Part shown: in pieces, positions 23,088 through 35,610 of the stretch
How the letters are laid out: each line of letters opens with the position of its first letter
Position numbering within the stretch: position 1 is the stretch's first letter
Assembly (NCBI RefSeq): GCF_023856365.1
Contig: NC_064550.1
Location: forward strand, 19,903,629-19,967,628
Direction of reading: 5' to 3'
DNA from: Brienomyrus brachyistius
Lineage: Eukaryota; Chordata; Actinopteri; Osteoglossiformes; Mormyridae
Length of the DNA stretch: 64,000 nucleotides
The notes under the pieces: generated by a model
What the model saw: only the letters and a program-made list of their open reading frames with translations
Databases searched by the model: none
What the model was told of the DNA's origin: nothing
Position numbers and translations under genes: made by a program

Positions 23088-26000
23088 GCTGCGGTTGCTT
23101 GCGTGGCTGCACATGCCGCCATCACCCTCCTCTGCACGCTTGGCTTCCATTCTGATCTCGAGCCCATGAATGAATTCCTGCGAGCCCCCAGCAAGGACAG
23201 CACGCTTACCATGCAACGCTGCGGGTACGGCGTGATGCGCATGGAGAAGATGGACTGTTGTGTTTGAGCGTGATATGTTGCCTACGGAACCAGGCACCTT
23301 CTGAACACTATTTGTTTTCTCCAGCTGAGGGGGTGGGGGGGGGCTTCACTGATTTCCTGTTTTCAGTGATTTATATAGTAACTACCAGCATACATGTTGA
23401 ATTTATACTCTTCTGCCTGTAGGACATATGGTGACATGTATGGATAATGGAGGATTTGTGTGCTCAGGCGATGCAAAAGGCCTTATTATTCAGCATCATT
23501 CTACGGTTTTCACAGGATTCTTTGCGCTAGACAGCATTAACATATTTATATCTTGCAGATTATTAGCAAAGTGTCGAAGGCGTGAATGTGCTGTTCCATG
23601 CAGATTCTTCTGTTTAGTGTTCAAGGGCGATCTCCTGCAGTGTTTTCATTCCTTATCTTTGGACTGTGGAACTTAAAACTACAGTTCCTCGCTCACATGC
23701 GATCTGTCAAAGTCAAATAATGAGTCATAACACAGTTACAGCAAAGTCACAACAAAGATTTGCGATCATGACTTTCACATTTTTCATTAGCTTCTTGGGA
23801 ATAAAAGACGATGACAGCTTCATAATAGAATGTTCTAGTTTGTAATTGGGCTGTAAGGTGTTTGCTGTAAATTAGGAATGATCCCATTGAATTGCCAAGT
23901 GACGGGTCTGAAACATCTCGTAATGTTTATGACAAAATATATCCCCCCCCAGTCACACCTCACCAGGAGGGTATTCCACAAAGCAGAATTTCTTTTCATT
24001 AGCCAGATAACTTAAACCAAATGTAAGGATTGACCAATAGGAATGTGACTTATCTCTCTTTCTATTGGACAGTTTTCACATTATCCCAGCGAACTAGAAT
24101 AGTCTGCTTTGTGGTATACCACCCTGTTGCTGCAAGGTCCAGTTCAAATGCTCACTGTCTAAATATTTACCCAGAAGCCAGCCAATCAGATCTGTCTTTG
24201 AACTTCACACCTGAGCTCTGTTCAGTGGAAGCGGTGCATCACTCGTTGTATTTAGACTTGCCTGCTGCCAGTCATCAGAAAGAGGCGGAAAAACAAATCA
24301 TTAGACGGCGAGTAACATGAGACGTCCCGTGTGTGACCTCATTTTATCATTGTGTCAGTTCCGCTTCTCATCAATTTAAAATATGTCCCCTTAATGCTGA
24401 TCCTTGTTCTGCCTTATAGGTTTCCAACCAGTACAGCTCTGTGGTCCATATTCCACCAGTGGGGTTAGCGGAGGTGTTTTTTCATTTATAACAATGAGCG
24501 ATATATTTTCAAATTTTTACAACCCTACGCATTTGCACATTCTGTTCACATCTGAAAAAAGTGGAAATGGTTAAACTTGCCAGTCAATCCACCAGCACTA
24601 TAATTTTTTTGCATAACATAAACCAGTCCACAGGCCTGACATATAGGATTCACTTTTAGAAGTTTTGCTTACAGTTGTGACTATTTTTACGATCCTAATA
24701 ATTGAACATGTTTATCCATTGTAAAAAACAGAAACACAATTCCTTTTAAAACTTGCAAAAAAATAATTTCAGTGGTATGCATAATGAAAAGGATTGATAG
24801 TAATGTTGGTTTGTTGCTGTTGGCCCAAAGGGGGGCTTTCTTGGGAATTCCTGGGTGGGGGGGGGGGGCATGGAAACATGAACAATGTACTACGGATCAT
24901 TTCAAAACTACCGTCCAAGTGAAATCCAGCATTCAGATTCATGATTCAGAATCACAGAATAAATTTCCAGATCTCAGTCCATTTTTGTTGTTTTTGCGAT
25001 GAGAAGCCAGAGACCTAAAGCCAGGCTTCCTCATTATATGTTACAGTATCGAAAACTCACTCAGTCCTCATACAATCCAACAAAGAACTTTCATTACATT
25101 TGCCAGAACTCATCATGTCCATAGAAATTTTCTCAAAAAACGTGTCCGTGAACTGAGTGAGTTACGCAACTTTGCTCCCAATTACTGACTGTTGCTGCCT
25201 GCTGCCTCGACGTGAAGCTTGAATTTCAGGTACATATCTGTAACCATCTCATCGGCGATACTTGCGATTCCGCAGAACTAGTGAGCCGTACTTGAGGGCA
25301 TGAGTTCAAAAACGAAAGAAAAAATAGGAGAGAAACTACATAGGAGTGAAGACTGTAGGGCTGACTTGATGTCTAAGGTGCTTAGCTTAGCGTACTTCTG
25401 TGCAATTATAGCTATTTTAGCGCTTTGAATACGTCGTCGCGGTTTGCGTGTGAAGGCACGTGGGCGTAGTCTCAGACCACGGAAATTGGGAGATTCTCTG
25501 TGCTTCAGCCCAGCTCACATTACAGTGGCATATTCTCCTTGCATACAATGACATTTTAAAGTTACTATAAGTAGGGCAAGTACAAGCTGGTCCAGGAAAA
25601 TTCACGCACTCCCCTATTCTCTCCAACAGTGTTCAATAAATGTCACGCCTCTAAGTCATTCAAAACTTCTGTAACAAATTTGTAACACGCTACTTATTAA
25701 GAGATAATTTTTGCAGACGCCTCCTTATACTTGGAAACCTGATCGTATTTGTTACATTGTTGATCTGTTTTATGTATAAAGCAAGGATATTAATTGAAAC
25801 TTCTGTCTGTAACCAAATACTCCTTTTGAAGACTTGACTCACATCAGAAATGCAAATACCCAGACAAAGGTCATGGAATATCAAAGAAACAGTTTAAAAA
25901 AAAAAAATCTAAATTTGAGATTAGGATGCACGTTTCCAAAGCAACAGATGATATCACAATCTATGGCTCACTGCTGTCCACACTGGGCTCCAGAGGTTTT

Positions 26001-26804
26001 CGTGACCAGCACCTAGCTTCCCTGGGGAGGGGGTGGGGTGCGTGTGTGTTAATTATTGGAGGTGGACGTGCCGCGCCTTTTCTGGGTGAAATGGAACAAT
26101 CTGATCCCCTGACACACGCTGAGCTGGTGTTTATAGCAGGAACAGAGAGGCCTGTGACTGAAGAAAAAGGAACAATTTCTCATCTCCCATTGGGTAACAC
26201 ATCATTTATTAAAGCACAAAAGAAAAATTTAACTTACAGAATATTTCAGAAACTGATGGCATGGAAACTGAATGTCCCTCAACTGCAAAAAAAAATATAG
26301 AAATTACCCAATATCTGCATTCATGGCTCCAGCTACTTGAAACCATGAGTATATGTTTTAAGATGTATTCCAGACAGATGTGGGACGGAGAGTCTCTGTC
26401 TCCCTTATTCATACAATTTAATGGTTTAGCCTCTTTGGCTTGAGACTGAACCGCTTTCCAAGGGTTGATGAAACCACACTGCGGTCTCCCTCGTTGGATG
26501 GGGTCCTATACTTTCGGCTTTCTGGCAGTGAGCCTTTGCAGTACTGCAGCCCTGTATCTGGGTGGTGTTTGGGACCCAGCGGAATCCCCCCTTTTTTTCA
26601 GGTGCCTTACTATCCAGAAGCTTCGGCACGGTAATCCGTGTGCCTTAAATAAAAACGATTTTTGCATCGGCAAATTCCATTCAGCAAGGTTGATGGACTT
26701 GGACAGAATTCCCTTGGTTTGGGAAGGCCTGCCTTCTGACACAGCGATTTCACTGCCTTCATTTAAAACACAACATAACATAAAACTAAAAAAAAAAAAA
26801 AACA

Positions 26805-26930
26805 TACATCCATCTGTCTATTCATTTTCCAATTGCTTATCCAGCACTGGGTCATGTAGGGTGGGGGGGGACTGGAAGGGGTACACCATGGATGGGATGC
26901 CAGCCCATGGCAGGGTAGAATTAAAAGCAA
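26805..26930 (-). repeat. SINE tail fragment, reverse orientation
   Basis: ACATCCATCTGTCTATTCAT, TTGCTTATCCAGCACTGGGT and ATGGGATGCCAGCCCATGGC correspond, reversed, to the 3' part of the tRNA-headed SINE seen complete at 60489-60850 (GGCTGG, GGATAAGCGG, GGATGGATGG). Confidence 0.55.
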
Positions 26931-28828
26931 CTGAAGAGCAAATTTACAAAACTTACTTAGTCCATGGGATACATTTTCAAGACATTTCTGTAGACTTCAA
27001 AGTTCTTCATTGTATTACATGAGGACAGAGTGAGTTCTGGTTCCTAATACCGTGACATATGATGTGGGAGCCTGACTTTAGGTCAACGGTGTCTCATCTC
27101 AACAGCAACAACGCAAAACTGGTCTGAGTTAGTTTTGAAAATGTGCTTTTCAAACAAATTGAGACTAAAACATGCTTATAGGAATGTGATGAAGAAAGAA
27201 CAAAGCTGATTTTTAAGAGCTTGAAAGCTTTTGGAGAGAGGCTAAGGCAGCAAACCTTGAACTTCTCTAAAAAGGCTGCGTTTATCATCAGTGCTGCGGA
27301 ACGCGATGGATTCCTGCACCCGGGAAGTCCAGCACTTGACATCTGCAAAACCGCAAACTGTTGGAAAGTAAACACGAAACCTTCCCAACATCCTCCCACC
27401 AAACCCTGTAACCCTGCTGTCTTTACTGGTTTTGCCAGAACTATTCTTATTTATCTTGCTTCTGAAAGAACCGTACGGAATGAAAAGAATATTCCTTCAG
27501 CACGACTGGAACTTTGTGTCCAAAGTAGTTTCACGTCATTTTCAGGAGATGCTTATTGATAATGTAACGCTGTAAAACCAGATTCGTACTCAACCTCCTG
27601 AGAACCGGCGATTCGTTTTTTGTTCCTTGTACAGGATATAATATTTTTACCCATATCTCTCATTACACTCTATTAAATTCTGTTGTTCTTTAATTGAGAC
27701 AGCTAGCCCTTTAAGGTTTCGTCACATTGGTGGGGGTGTACTTCTGTACCATCCTAACACTTCATTTATGTAAACAAAATAAAAAGAGAAAGATAACACC
27801 TTACTTGACGGGGAAAAAATAATATACGATTATACTAACACTTATGTGTTAATTAACCACAAACTAAATCTTAATTACATACTGATCTCATCTTCATCAT
27901 TAATGAACCATTATGCATGTTTTATCTGAAGCAGTTACTGTATTTGCTGCTGTATCTGTTAATTCTGCAAACCTTTCTGAACGACTGAAGGAACAAGTCA
28001 TGAGTAACACCAGTGAAATACTCATCTCATGTTTGTTCATCATTAACGAAGGGTGACACATCTCAAGTACTATATTTGTTCGTAATTTGTACTTCAGTAA
28101 TAACTGAGTTATTACTACTAGGTGTTTGTGCCCCGGCAAGTAAAATGCTACCGAAACAAAAACCCTCCTGGATCTCAAGAGGTTAAAAATTTCTGTTTCC
28201 TTTTCAGATTTAACAGAGATTAACAGGCCGCCATACGAACAGTGGCACTGAAAACATTCGACTAAAGGTTGGCTACCTCAGTACCATAAACAGAAACAAA
28301 AGCCTAGTTTTCCTGGCTTCCAGAGGTGCCTCCTCGTCTCACAGGAGACCGTTCGCATGGCAGGCAAGGCAGGACTTTTCTCTGTGAATTTATACCTTTT
28401 TTTTTTTTTTTTAACTGCCTGGTTTATAGCTGCACTTCGCCTGGGACCATCCGGGGCTGCTGTAAATCACACCGCGGTTTCAGCTAAACGCGGCAGGCCG
28501 TTGTGGCAGCGCGCCAGGTGTGGCCGACTCTTCTGGTCTACGCTCAGAACGCATGTCATTGCGAAACAGGACGCCGTCGGAGACATTCTCACTCCTCATT
28601 GACCCCTTACGGCTCCTGCTGTCTTGTGATAGGCTGAGCCTGTCAAAAGCGCCGCAGTTAGACCAGCGTAAAGCAGGACGGGGGGCGGGGGTCCCTTTGG
28701 GGGTACAATGACAAGCCACTGTGAAATTGATGATCAAATGAATATGTGTCCATGGGGAATTGTACTAATACTGGTACGGTGCCCAGTACAGATCTGGCAA
28801 AGCTAATATTGAAGTACCACTAATTTAT

Positions 28829-29045
28829 CTATGGTGTGGTGGCTCAGTGGGTATTTTGCTGTGGTTTTACACCACAAAGGTTATGGGATTGAGTCCCACC
28901 CTGTCCCGGTGTGTGTGTGTGTCTGTGTGTGTGGAGTTTATTTGTTCTCCACATGTTTGGGCAGGTTCCTCCAGGCACCCTGGTTTTCTCCTGCAATACA
29001 AAAGCATGCAGGTGACTCGGAGTTTCTCCTTAATCTCTGTGGGAC
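28829..29045 (+). repeat. tRNA-headed SINE, 5' part
   Basis: TGGTGGCTCAGTGGGTATTT (A-box-like) and GGGATTGAGTCCCACC (B-box-like) are followed by GTGTGGAGTTTATTTGTTCT, GGCAGGTTCCTCCAGGCACC and CTGGTTTTCTCCTGCAATAC. This is the same order as in the complete SINE at 60.5 kb, with more divergence. Confidence 0.6.
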
Positions 29046-30395
29046 TGTGTTGTCATACTAGGAAAGAACAGATTATATTTATTGGCATTGAACATAGACA
29101 ATGAAACGCAGTGTACTTTGTCACCAGTGCTACATATTATAAAAATAAGTAAAATCGAAATAAAACAGAGATATGATAAACAAAACAAACAAGAAATAAT
29201 TATCTGTACGATACACGATGCTAAGCTATTTAAAGATGAGTGCTCACATTCTAGGTCTTTCTGCCTTGTATTCACAGAATTATTCAGTTTGTAATTTTTC
29301 TGGCAATTTCAAAAAAGTTTATTTTTCTTTTCTTTTTTTTCCCATGGCCTCGAGCCACATTCTGCCAAATTTGCAGGGATTTCCCAGTTATCCCCCCTCC
29401 CCCCCCCCCCCCATCACGACCCTGTAATTGATGAAGAGGGAGATACAGATGGATGTTTTTCACGTCTAACTGTAAACGAGGTTCTCACTGCAGTAGAAAC
29501 GTCGTATGTGTGGTTGGCGGCGGCCGACTCCAGCAGACGGTATAGAGCCTCTCAGAGGCTCCTCCCCCGTTCGCTGCCTGGTCACGGACTCCAGCGAATC
29601 GCTTCCAGATGTCCCAGTTCCGGCGCTTTTAAGACTGCTGGCTCAAAGCAAAGAATTACATTTAAAAAAAAAGAGAGAATTTCTTGTGATGGTGACAGAA
29701 TTCATCTGGGTGGTTTATGAGGGTATTACACAAGGTTTTATAAGACAGGCTACCGTATTCTTCTCGATGGAAATATGTTATAATGAGGAGTAAAACAAAA
29801 CTAATAAAAAATAAATCCAATAAAATACATTTTGGAGGGGAGCTAAGCAGACAGCTACTCTGCTCTCTAAGTGATCCATAGCCGGGGATAACTGTTAGCA
29901 ATGTGCCCTCCATAAGTTTGCATAGTCGCTCAGTTTGTAACGCAGGATAACCTCCCTGTTCCATTTCAATACTCTCCATTTCCGGGCCTGAGACACAAAG
30001 CCAATCGAGCTGGCGGGAGTTTATGTTACTCTTTGTCGGCAAGACTCTATTTGCACTTGGGCTGATTCACTCGGAGGCAGTAGGAGAGGTGAAGCAGAGC
30101 AAACTACTTACGCGTACAGCACTTCATCTGTAATAGCATTTACCTTGCCAAGTGATTGCTTAGCCAGCAATGTGCTGCAGACCATTCATCACAGACCCGT
30201 AGGTTACTGATAGTGAACCCGCTGTAAACAAAATGCCAATGATGTCATCGCGGATACATTCGAGAGTGAAAACCAACCATAAAAGTAACTGTCTGTTTTT
30301 CTCAAAGGCCTTACAGGGGCACAGGTCTGAACAAATTTACTCAAAGCTTGCTTACACTGCTCTTGTGACTGTGTTTGATTATTTGATATTGGGAA

Positions 30396-30625
30396 TCATG
30401 GTGGCTCTCTGGGTAGTGATGTCGTCTCACACTTGCAGGTGTAGCATGGGGTGTGAATGCAGCCGCTGCTCTGGGTGCTTGGTGGTTGCATGTTCTCCCC
30501 GTGTCACGCAGGAATCCACCAGCTACACTGCTCTCCTTTTACATGCACTTAGTTTAATTGATGTCTCAGACGTTGTTCATGGTGTACGTTTCTTTGTGTG
30601 AGTGCCCTGCAATGGACTGACATCC
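30396..30625 (+). repeat. Degenerate SINE copy
   Basis: ATCATGGTGGCTCTCTGGGT, CTCACACTTGCAGG, GCATGTTCTCCCCGTGTCAC and GAGTGCCCTGCAATGGACTG match the order of blocks in the 60.5-kb SINE, with many changes. Confidence 0.55.
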
Positions 30626-30734
30626 CATACGTTAATGTTAATACTTGGGTGCTAATTTTAATTTCTATATTTTTCTTCTTTCAAAAGTGCCTTGTAAATG
30701 GTGTGGTTAAAACAGTGCTATATAAACAAAAACT

Positions 30735-30905
30735 AATTGACTGATTGACTGATTGATCGATCGATCGATCGGTCGGTCGGTTGGTCGGTTGGTCACTCAA
30801 TTGATCTGGCTGTTCTCTTGGCTTATGTCTTACGTTGCCTGGCATAGGTTCTGAGCCCTACAACCCTGAGCAGAATAAGTGGTTGGAAGTTGGATGGTTG
30901 GATTA
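30735..30905 (+). repeat. Tetranucleotide array and adjoining SINE tail
   Basis: A drifting (GATT)/(GATC)/(GGTC)/(GGTT) array at about 30735-30795 shows stepwise unit change along its length. It is followed by GAATAAGTGGTTGGAAGTTG and GGATGGTTGG, the 3' tail of the SINE family. Confidence 0.6.
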
Positions 30906-31731
30906 TTAAATATCATTTTATAACTGTAAATGCATCATAAAAGCAGACAAAGCAATAGGAACATGTTATGACTCTGCCTTCAAATACGAAGATTATTTGG
31001 TATTCTCCAAGAATTATTACTAGGCAGTACCTGTGTAGTGAGCAGAAACAATTATTTCAATTAGCAGACCAAAGGCCCAGCACAGATTTGGTATTGGAAT
31101 GATCTCAGTTGACAATTTAATGGGTACAAGAACATAAGAGATGAATTACGAGGTGGCTCAGTCTAGGGAACTTCCTGGGTTTTGTTTTTAATATCCTGTT
31201 TCTTTGGGGTTTTGTGAAGTGGGGAGGGAAATAACAAAGGATTGCAGTGAGGTGACCAGAGCTGGGGGGGGCGAGCAGGATCTGGGGTAACATACAGGCC
31301 AGGGCAGGAGGGCAGTAACATGAAGGACTAGCTCTATGCTGTGGAGGTGAACCAGATGAAAGCAGCTCCACTGTGAGGACAGAGAAGGGGCAACTCTCAG
31401 GTGCCCAGAGGAACGGGCAATCCATGGTAAACCCAAAAGGACTCTTGCCTGAGGACAGACCGGGTCAGATTAAAGGCCTTCGGGCTAGCAAAGTCAGGAG
31501 AAGAACTGCACTATGTACCAGAAAGACACGGTCCTAGCTGTAAATCCGACTCAGTCTCTCTTCTGTATATAATAAAGTTACAATTTGCTATGTGCATTTT
31601 CAATATAATATAAACAGAATTATGTTGATTTTGCAAACCCCATTTAAACGGTTATGTCTCTTTCTTTGTTATTATGTCATTAGCGAAGATCAAAACAGGT
31701 GTTTAAAATGAAATGTATTAGAGATAACACA

Positions 31732-31995
31732 CACACACACACACAGGTTTATAATTATATCTTTGTGGGAATTCTCTATTCACTTCTATGGGAAAAGATC
31801 TAATCCCAGCATGACGGCCTTAACCCCCACCCAGCCCTGACCTTAACCATGAATAACCAAACAAAATAAGAGACTTTTGGCATTTTTAGTTTTTGATTGC
31901 ATTCAGAGATCTTTGTGGGGACCTAAAAATGGTACCCACAAATGTAAAAAAAAGACAGGTCTATAAACCTAATCCACACACACAGACACACAAAC
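31732..31995 (+). repeat. CA-array-flanked dispersed repeat, copy 2
   Basis: (AC)n at 31732-31744, then TTTGTGGGAATTCTCTATTC, TTCTATGGG, CCTAA-like motifs, GGCATTTTTAGTTTTTGATT, CTTTGTGGGGACCTAAAAA and TACCCACAAA, ending in CACACACA. Block order matches the copies at 5.9 and 48.4 kb. Confidence 0.7.
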
Positions 31996-32938
31996 ACACT
32001 CACTGCTACACCTGGAAGTGTTCTACACTGTGACTGGTACTTATGCCTGCAGTCGTTCCCCTTTTAAATGGCAGCAATACAGAGGTTACTGTTGACAGCG
32101 CATTGTTTTTTGTTGTTGCCCCAGCAGCAGTAATGGATGCCTTCGTTGGTGGGCTGTAATTACGTATCTCTAAACTGCACGATTGCAACACTGCTCCTGA
32201 CACAGGTGAAATTTAAATGCCACGGGGACAGAGGTGAGGGCAGCTCCGCGTCTCCCATTCGTGGCTTTTTGCGAGGTGTTTTGATCGTCCCTGCTTTGTA
32301 AAATGAGGCCCGGTCTCCGATTCTGAACGAATCTGCAACAAAATAAATAAATAAATAAATAAAAACAGAGGAAAATGAATATTATTTGAAGGCGGGTGAC
32401 TGCTATGCTGACGGATTGAGATGGAGAACCCTGTCATGGATGGGGCGTCAGAAAAGTCATGGAGAGAAAGCATGACATAGTTATGGGGAAGGAAAGATGG
32501 AGTATGTGTGTGTGAAAGGGAGACAGGGAGTGTCTAATCGGGGGGGGGGGGGTTGAAAAAGGAGGGCAAACCGTGAAAGTAGAGTGCTGGCCGATGCTTC
32601 ACTGGGCCCCCTGTCGGGTGAAGACTGGGTCATCCGTGATCACATTACACATGAGGGAATAATCTGAGCTTACATCAAAGGGCTGTGGCTATATGAAAAG
32701 GAGGGGCCACTGATTTTAAAGACAGCAACATTGATATTCCACAATGGAGAAGAATGTCCTCTTACTGACTCCGCTGAAACACAAAGCATCCTCCAAGCAA
32801 TGATGCACACTTAGAATGTAATGCTGGTCTTGTTCTACACCTTTCTAGGGCATAACTGACATCAGAAGTCTGAGTATCTACAACACATGAAAAGCAAAAG
32901 TGAAATGGCTCTGAAAGAAATGCATAAATACTCATGTA

Positions 32939-34071
32939 GGAACACAGAGAACCTACCAGCCCCACCTGTCAGAAACACAGAGAACCTACCAGCTCCACCT
33001 GTCAGAAACACAGAGAACCTACCAGCTCCACCTGTCAGAAACACAGAGAACCTCCCAGCTCCACCTGTCAGAAACACAGAGAGCCTACCAGCTCCACCTG
33101 TCAGAAACACAGAGAACCTACCAGCCCCACCTGTCAGAAACACAGAGAACCTCCCAGCTCCACCTGTCAGAAACACAGAGAACCTACCAGCTCCACCTGT
33201 CAGAAACACAGAGAACCTCCCAGCTCCACCTGTCAGAAACACAGAGAACCTACCAGCTCCACCTGTCAGAAACACAGAGAACCTCCTAGCTCCACCTGTC
33301 AGAAACACAGAGAACCTACCAGCTCCACCTGTCAGAAAAACAGAGAACCTCCCAGCTCCACCTGTCAGAAACACAGAGAACCTACCAGCTCCACCTGTCA
33401 GAAAAACAGAGAACCTCCCAGCTCCACCTGTCAGAAACACAGAGAACATACCAGCTCCACCTGTCAGAAAAACAGAGAACCTCCCAGCTCCACCTGTCAG
33501 AAACACAGAGAACCTACCAGCTCCACCTGTCAGAAACACAGAGAACCTACCAGCTCCACCTGTCAGAAACACAGAGAACCTACCAGCCCCACCTGTCAGA
33601 AACACAGAGAACCTCCCAGCTCCACCTGTCAGAAACACAGAGAACCTACCAGCTCCACCTGTCAGAAACACAGAGAACCTACCAGCTCCACCTGTCAGAA
33701 ACACAGAGAACCTACCAGCTCCACCTGTCAGAAAAACAGAGAACCTCCCAGCTCCACCTGTCAGAAACACAGAGAACCTACCAGCTCCACCTGTCAGAAA
33801 AACAGAGAACCTCCCAGCTCCACCTGTCAGAAACACAGAGAACCTACCAGCTCCACCTGTCAGAAACACAGAGAACCTACCAGCCCCACCTGTCAGAAAC
33901 ACAGAGAACCTCCCAGCTCCACCTGTCAGAAACACAGAGAACCTACCAGCTCCACCTGTCAGAAACACAGAGAACCTACCAGCCTCACCTGTCAGAAACA
34001 CAGAGAACCTACCAGCTCCACCTGTCAGAAACACAGAGAACCTACCAGCTCCACCTGTCAGAAACACAGAG
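32939..34071. repeat. 33-bp minisatellite, 34 full copies plus a partial copy
   Basis: The unit is AACACAGAGAACCTACCAGC followed by TCCACCTGTCAGA. Copies fall into a few variants (CTACCAGCTCC, CTCCCAGCTCC, CTACCAGCCCC, and AAAAAC in place of AACAC), and blocks of variants recur, indicating internal segmental duplications. Since 33 is divisible by three and the unit lacks stops, both strands stay open for about 400 codons (NTENLPAPPVR on plus, FLTGGAGRFSV on minus). Neither has splice sites, codon bias or homology to support a protein. There are no spacers, so it is not CRISPR-like. Confidence 0.95.
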
Positions 34072-34077
34072 CCTCAA

Positions 34078-34312
34078 CAGTACCAGTTAAAAGTTTGTAC
34101 ACGCCGAGCCACCTACAAAGGAAAGTGATAGTGTTACATCACATGTCCTGACCACCTGACTGAAACCCAGTAGAGATGTTTTTGGACAAGTTTGGCCAGA
34201 GAATGAAGGAAAAGTGGCCAGTGAGTTCTCAGCTAATGTGGGAGCATCTTCAGGACAGCTGGAACAGCGTCCCAGGAAGCCACCTCATGGAACTGGCGTA
34301 GAGGAGTCAGTA
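34078..34312 (+). pseudogene. Tc1/mariner transposon remnant (one end plus transposase C-terminus)
   Basis: It begins with CAGTACCAGTTAAAAGTTTG, the type of end seen in fish Tc1 elements. Soon after, AACCCAGTAGAGATGTTTTT reads NPVEMF, and the following bases read roughly KWPVSSQLMWEHLQDSWNSV, matching the C-terminal part of Tc1-like transposases. Most of the element is missing, so it is a dead, internally deleted copy. Its end lies within a few bases of the 33-bp minisatellite. Confidence 0.7.
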
Positions 34313-34314
34313 GG

Positions 34315-34415
34315 GTCAGCAGCTGAGGTTAGGAGCCCAATGGTGGCGTCACTCTGCTGACCACAGGATTTCAACCAGCAACCTTCTCAACCCACAGTTG
34401 GAAACACAGGATGCC
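34315..34415. repeat. Interspersed repeat fragment (tRNA-like segment)
   Basis: AGGGTCAGCAGCTGAGGTTA and GGATTTCAACCAGCAACCTT resemble the repeat at 15440-15650. It follows directly on the Tc1 remnant. Confidence 0.45.
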
Positions 34416-34919
34416 TGATTCTTGCTGTTCCCAGCCCCTTCGGTGAAGTTCGGGAAGCATTCGCTTGCTTGGAACTGGGGCCACGTGCCAGCATCTCACT
34501 GAGAGAATAACTCAGCTATAGTCATTGTTTCATATGAGACTAATTACCCCACAGCTGTGGAGTGGATGGTGGGGGCGGCATAGCGCTCGACCCGGGAGGG
34601 GGGGGGCACCTCCGGCCTTGAAACCCTGTGCAATACCCGCCCAAGTATCAGCTGACCGTAACATAACATGGATGACTGTAGCACTGGGGAGTCCTGAGGC
34701 ATGACTGGGGCGGTTTGCGCTGAGTATCGTGGAGACCTGCTGATAAAGATCACCGCAAAATCATTCGCTTTGCCTGAGGGGCCAGACTCTGCAAAGCCAA
34801 CGTGACCAAAACTTAAAATAACAAAATCGTCAGAAGTTGGACATGACCAGTCATTTCGTAACTATATTTGAACACAGCTAAAATGATCCCTGCACCAACT
34901 TTCTATAACAATTTTCCTT

Positions 34920-35040
34920 ACGCAGGCTTGCGGCGGGACCTGGGGATTCACCCGGGAAGGACGGGACACACCCAGGTTGGGATGCCAGTCCAAAGCAGAT
35001 ACACCCAAGGACAATTTAGAGACGTAAACTACATATTTAG
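34920..35040 (-). repeat. SINE tail fragment, reverse orientation
   Basis: GGTTGGGATGCCAGTCCAAA and CACCCAAGGACAATTTAGAG read, reversed, as the central and 3' part of the SINE family (AAATTG and TGGACTGGC blocks). An 18-bp motif (AAAATGCTAAAAACGACA) repeats three times just to the right, at about 35065-35115. Confidence 0.45.
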
Positions 35041-35449
35041 TCTGAGCTAGGAGGTAATTCTACAAAAAATGCTAAAAACGAAAAAATGCTAAAAACGACA
35101 AAATGCTAAAAACAACAATCAGATGAAATGGTAGCAGAACCTGCAGCTGCAGAGATACACGACTATAGCGGTAATGATCCGGAGGGACGTTACTTTGACC
35201 ATGCAGACCTCACATCGTGAGAGCTTAATTGTAATTATTTACATTTCACATTGCCAAAAAAGCATCCAAAACTATGTTTTAACAAGCTACGTTCCATCAG
35301 CAATGAAAACACCGAACAAAAATGGCCCAGGTTTGAGGACAGAAAGATTGCGTTTTGTGATAAGCCGAAATTTTTTGCTTGACGCTTCCTGGCAGAACAC
35401 AAAATGTTTTCTTTCCTAAAGCTGAGCTAAGGATGTCGGTGCAAACTTC

Positions 35450-35610
35450 GAGCCATCCATGCATCCATCTATCTATGCATCTTCTAACCTCTTATCTGGT
35501 ACAGGGTCACCAATATCCAGCAGCCTATCCCAGGCAGAATGGAGCACAAGGCAGGGACACCATGTATGAGATGCCAGTTAAATTCAGAGCATGGGAATAA
35601 ATTATGGGGA
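35450..35610 (-). repeat. SINE tail fragment, reverse orientation
   Basis: CCATCCATGCATCCATCTAT, TCTGGTACAGGGTCACCAAT, CAGCCTATCCCAGGCAGAAT and GAGATGCCAGTT are the reversed 3' blocks of the SINE family. Confidence 0.5.

Noticed and set aside
22692..23297. Open frames of about 190 codons on both strands
   Set aside because: Built on the 21-bp tandem repeat and a poly-G run; no recognisable protein.
26465..27022. 185-codon plus-strand frame
   Set aside because: Contains a poly-A stretch (poly-K) and a reversed SINE tail; no homology or splice context.
32939..34071. CRISPR-like regular repeat
   Set aside because: Head-to-tail units with no spacers, in a vertebrate genome; it is a minisatellite.
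32862..34128. Long open frames of about 400 codons on both strands (NTENLPAPPVR and FLTGGAGRFSV repeats)
   Set aside because: They come from a 33-bp minisatellite without stops in either strand; no splice sites, no homology, and both strands being open at once argues for repeat artefact.
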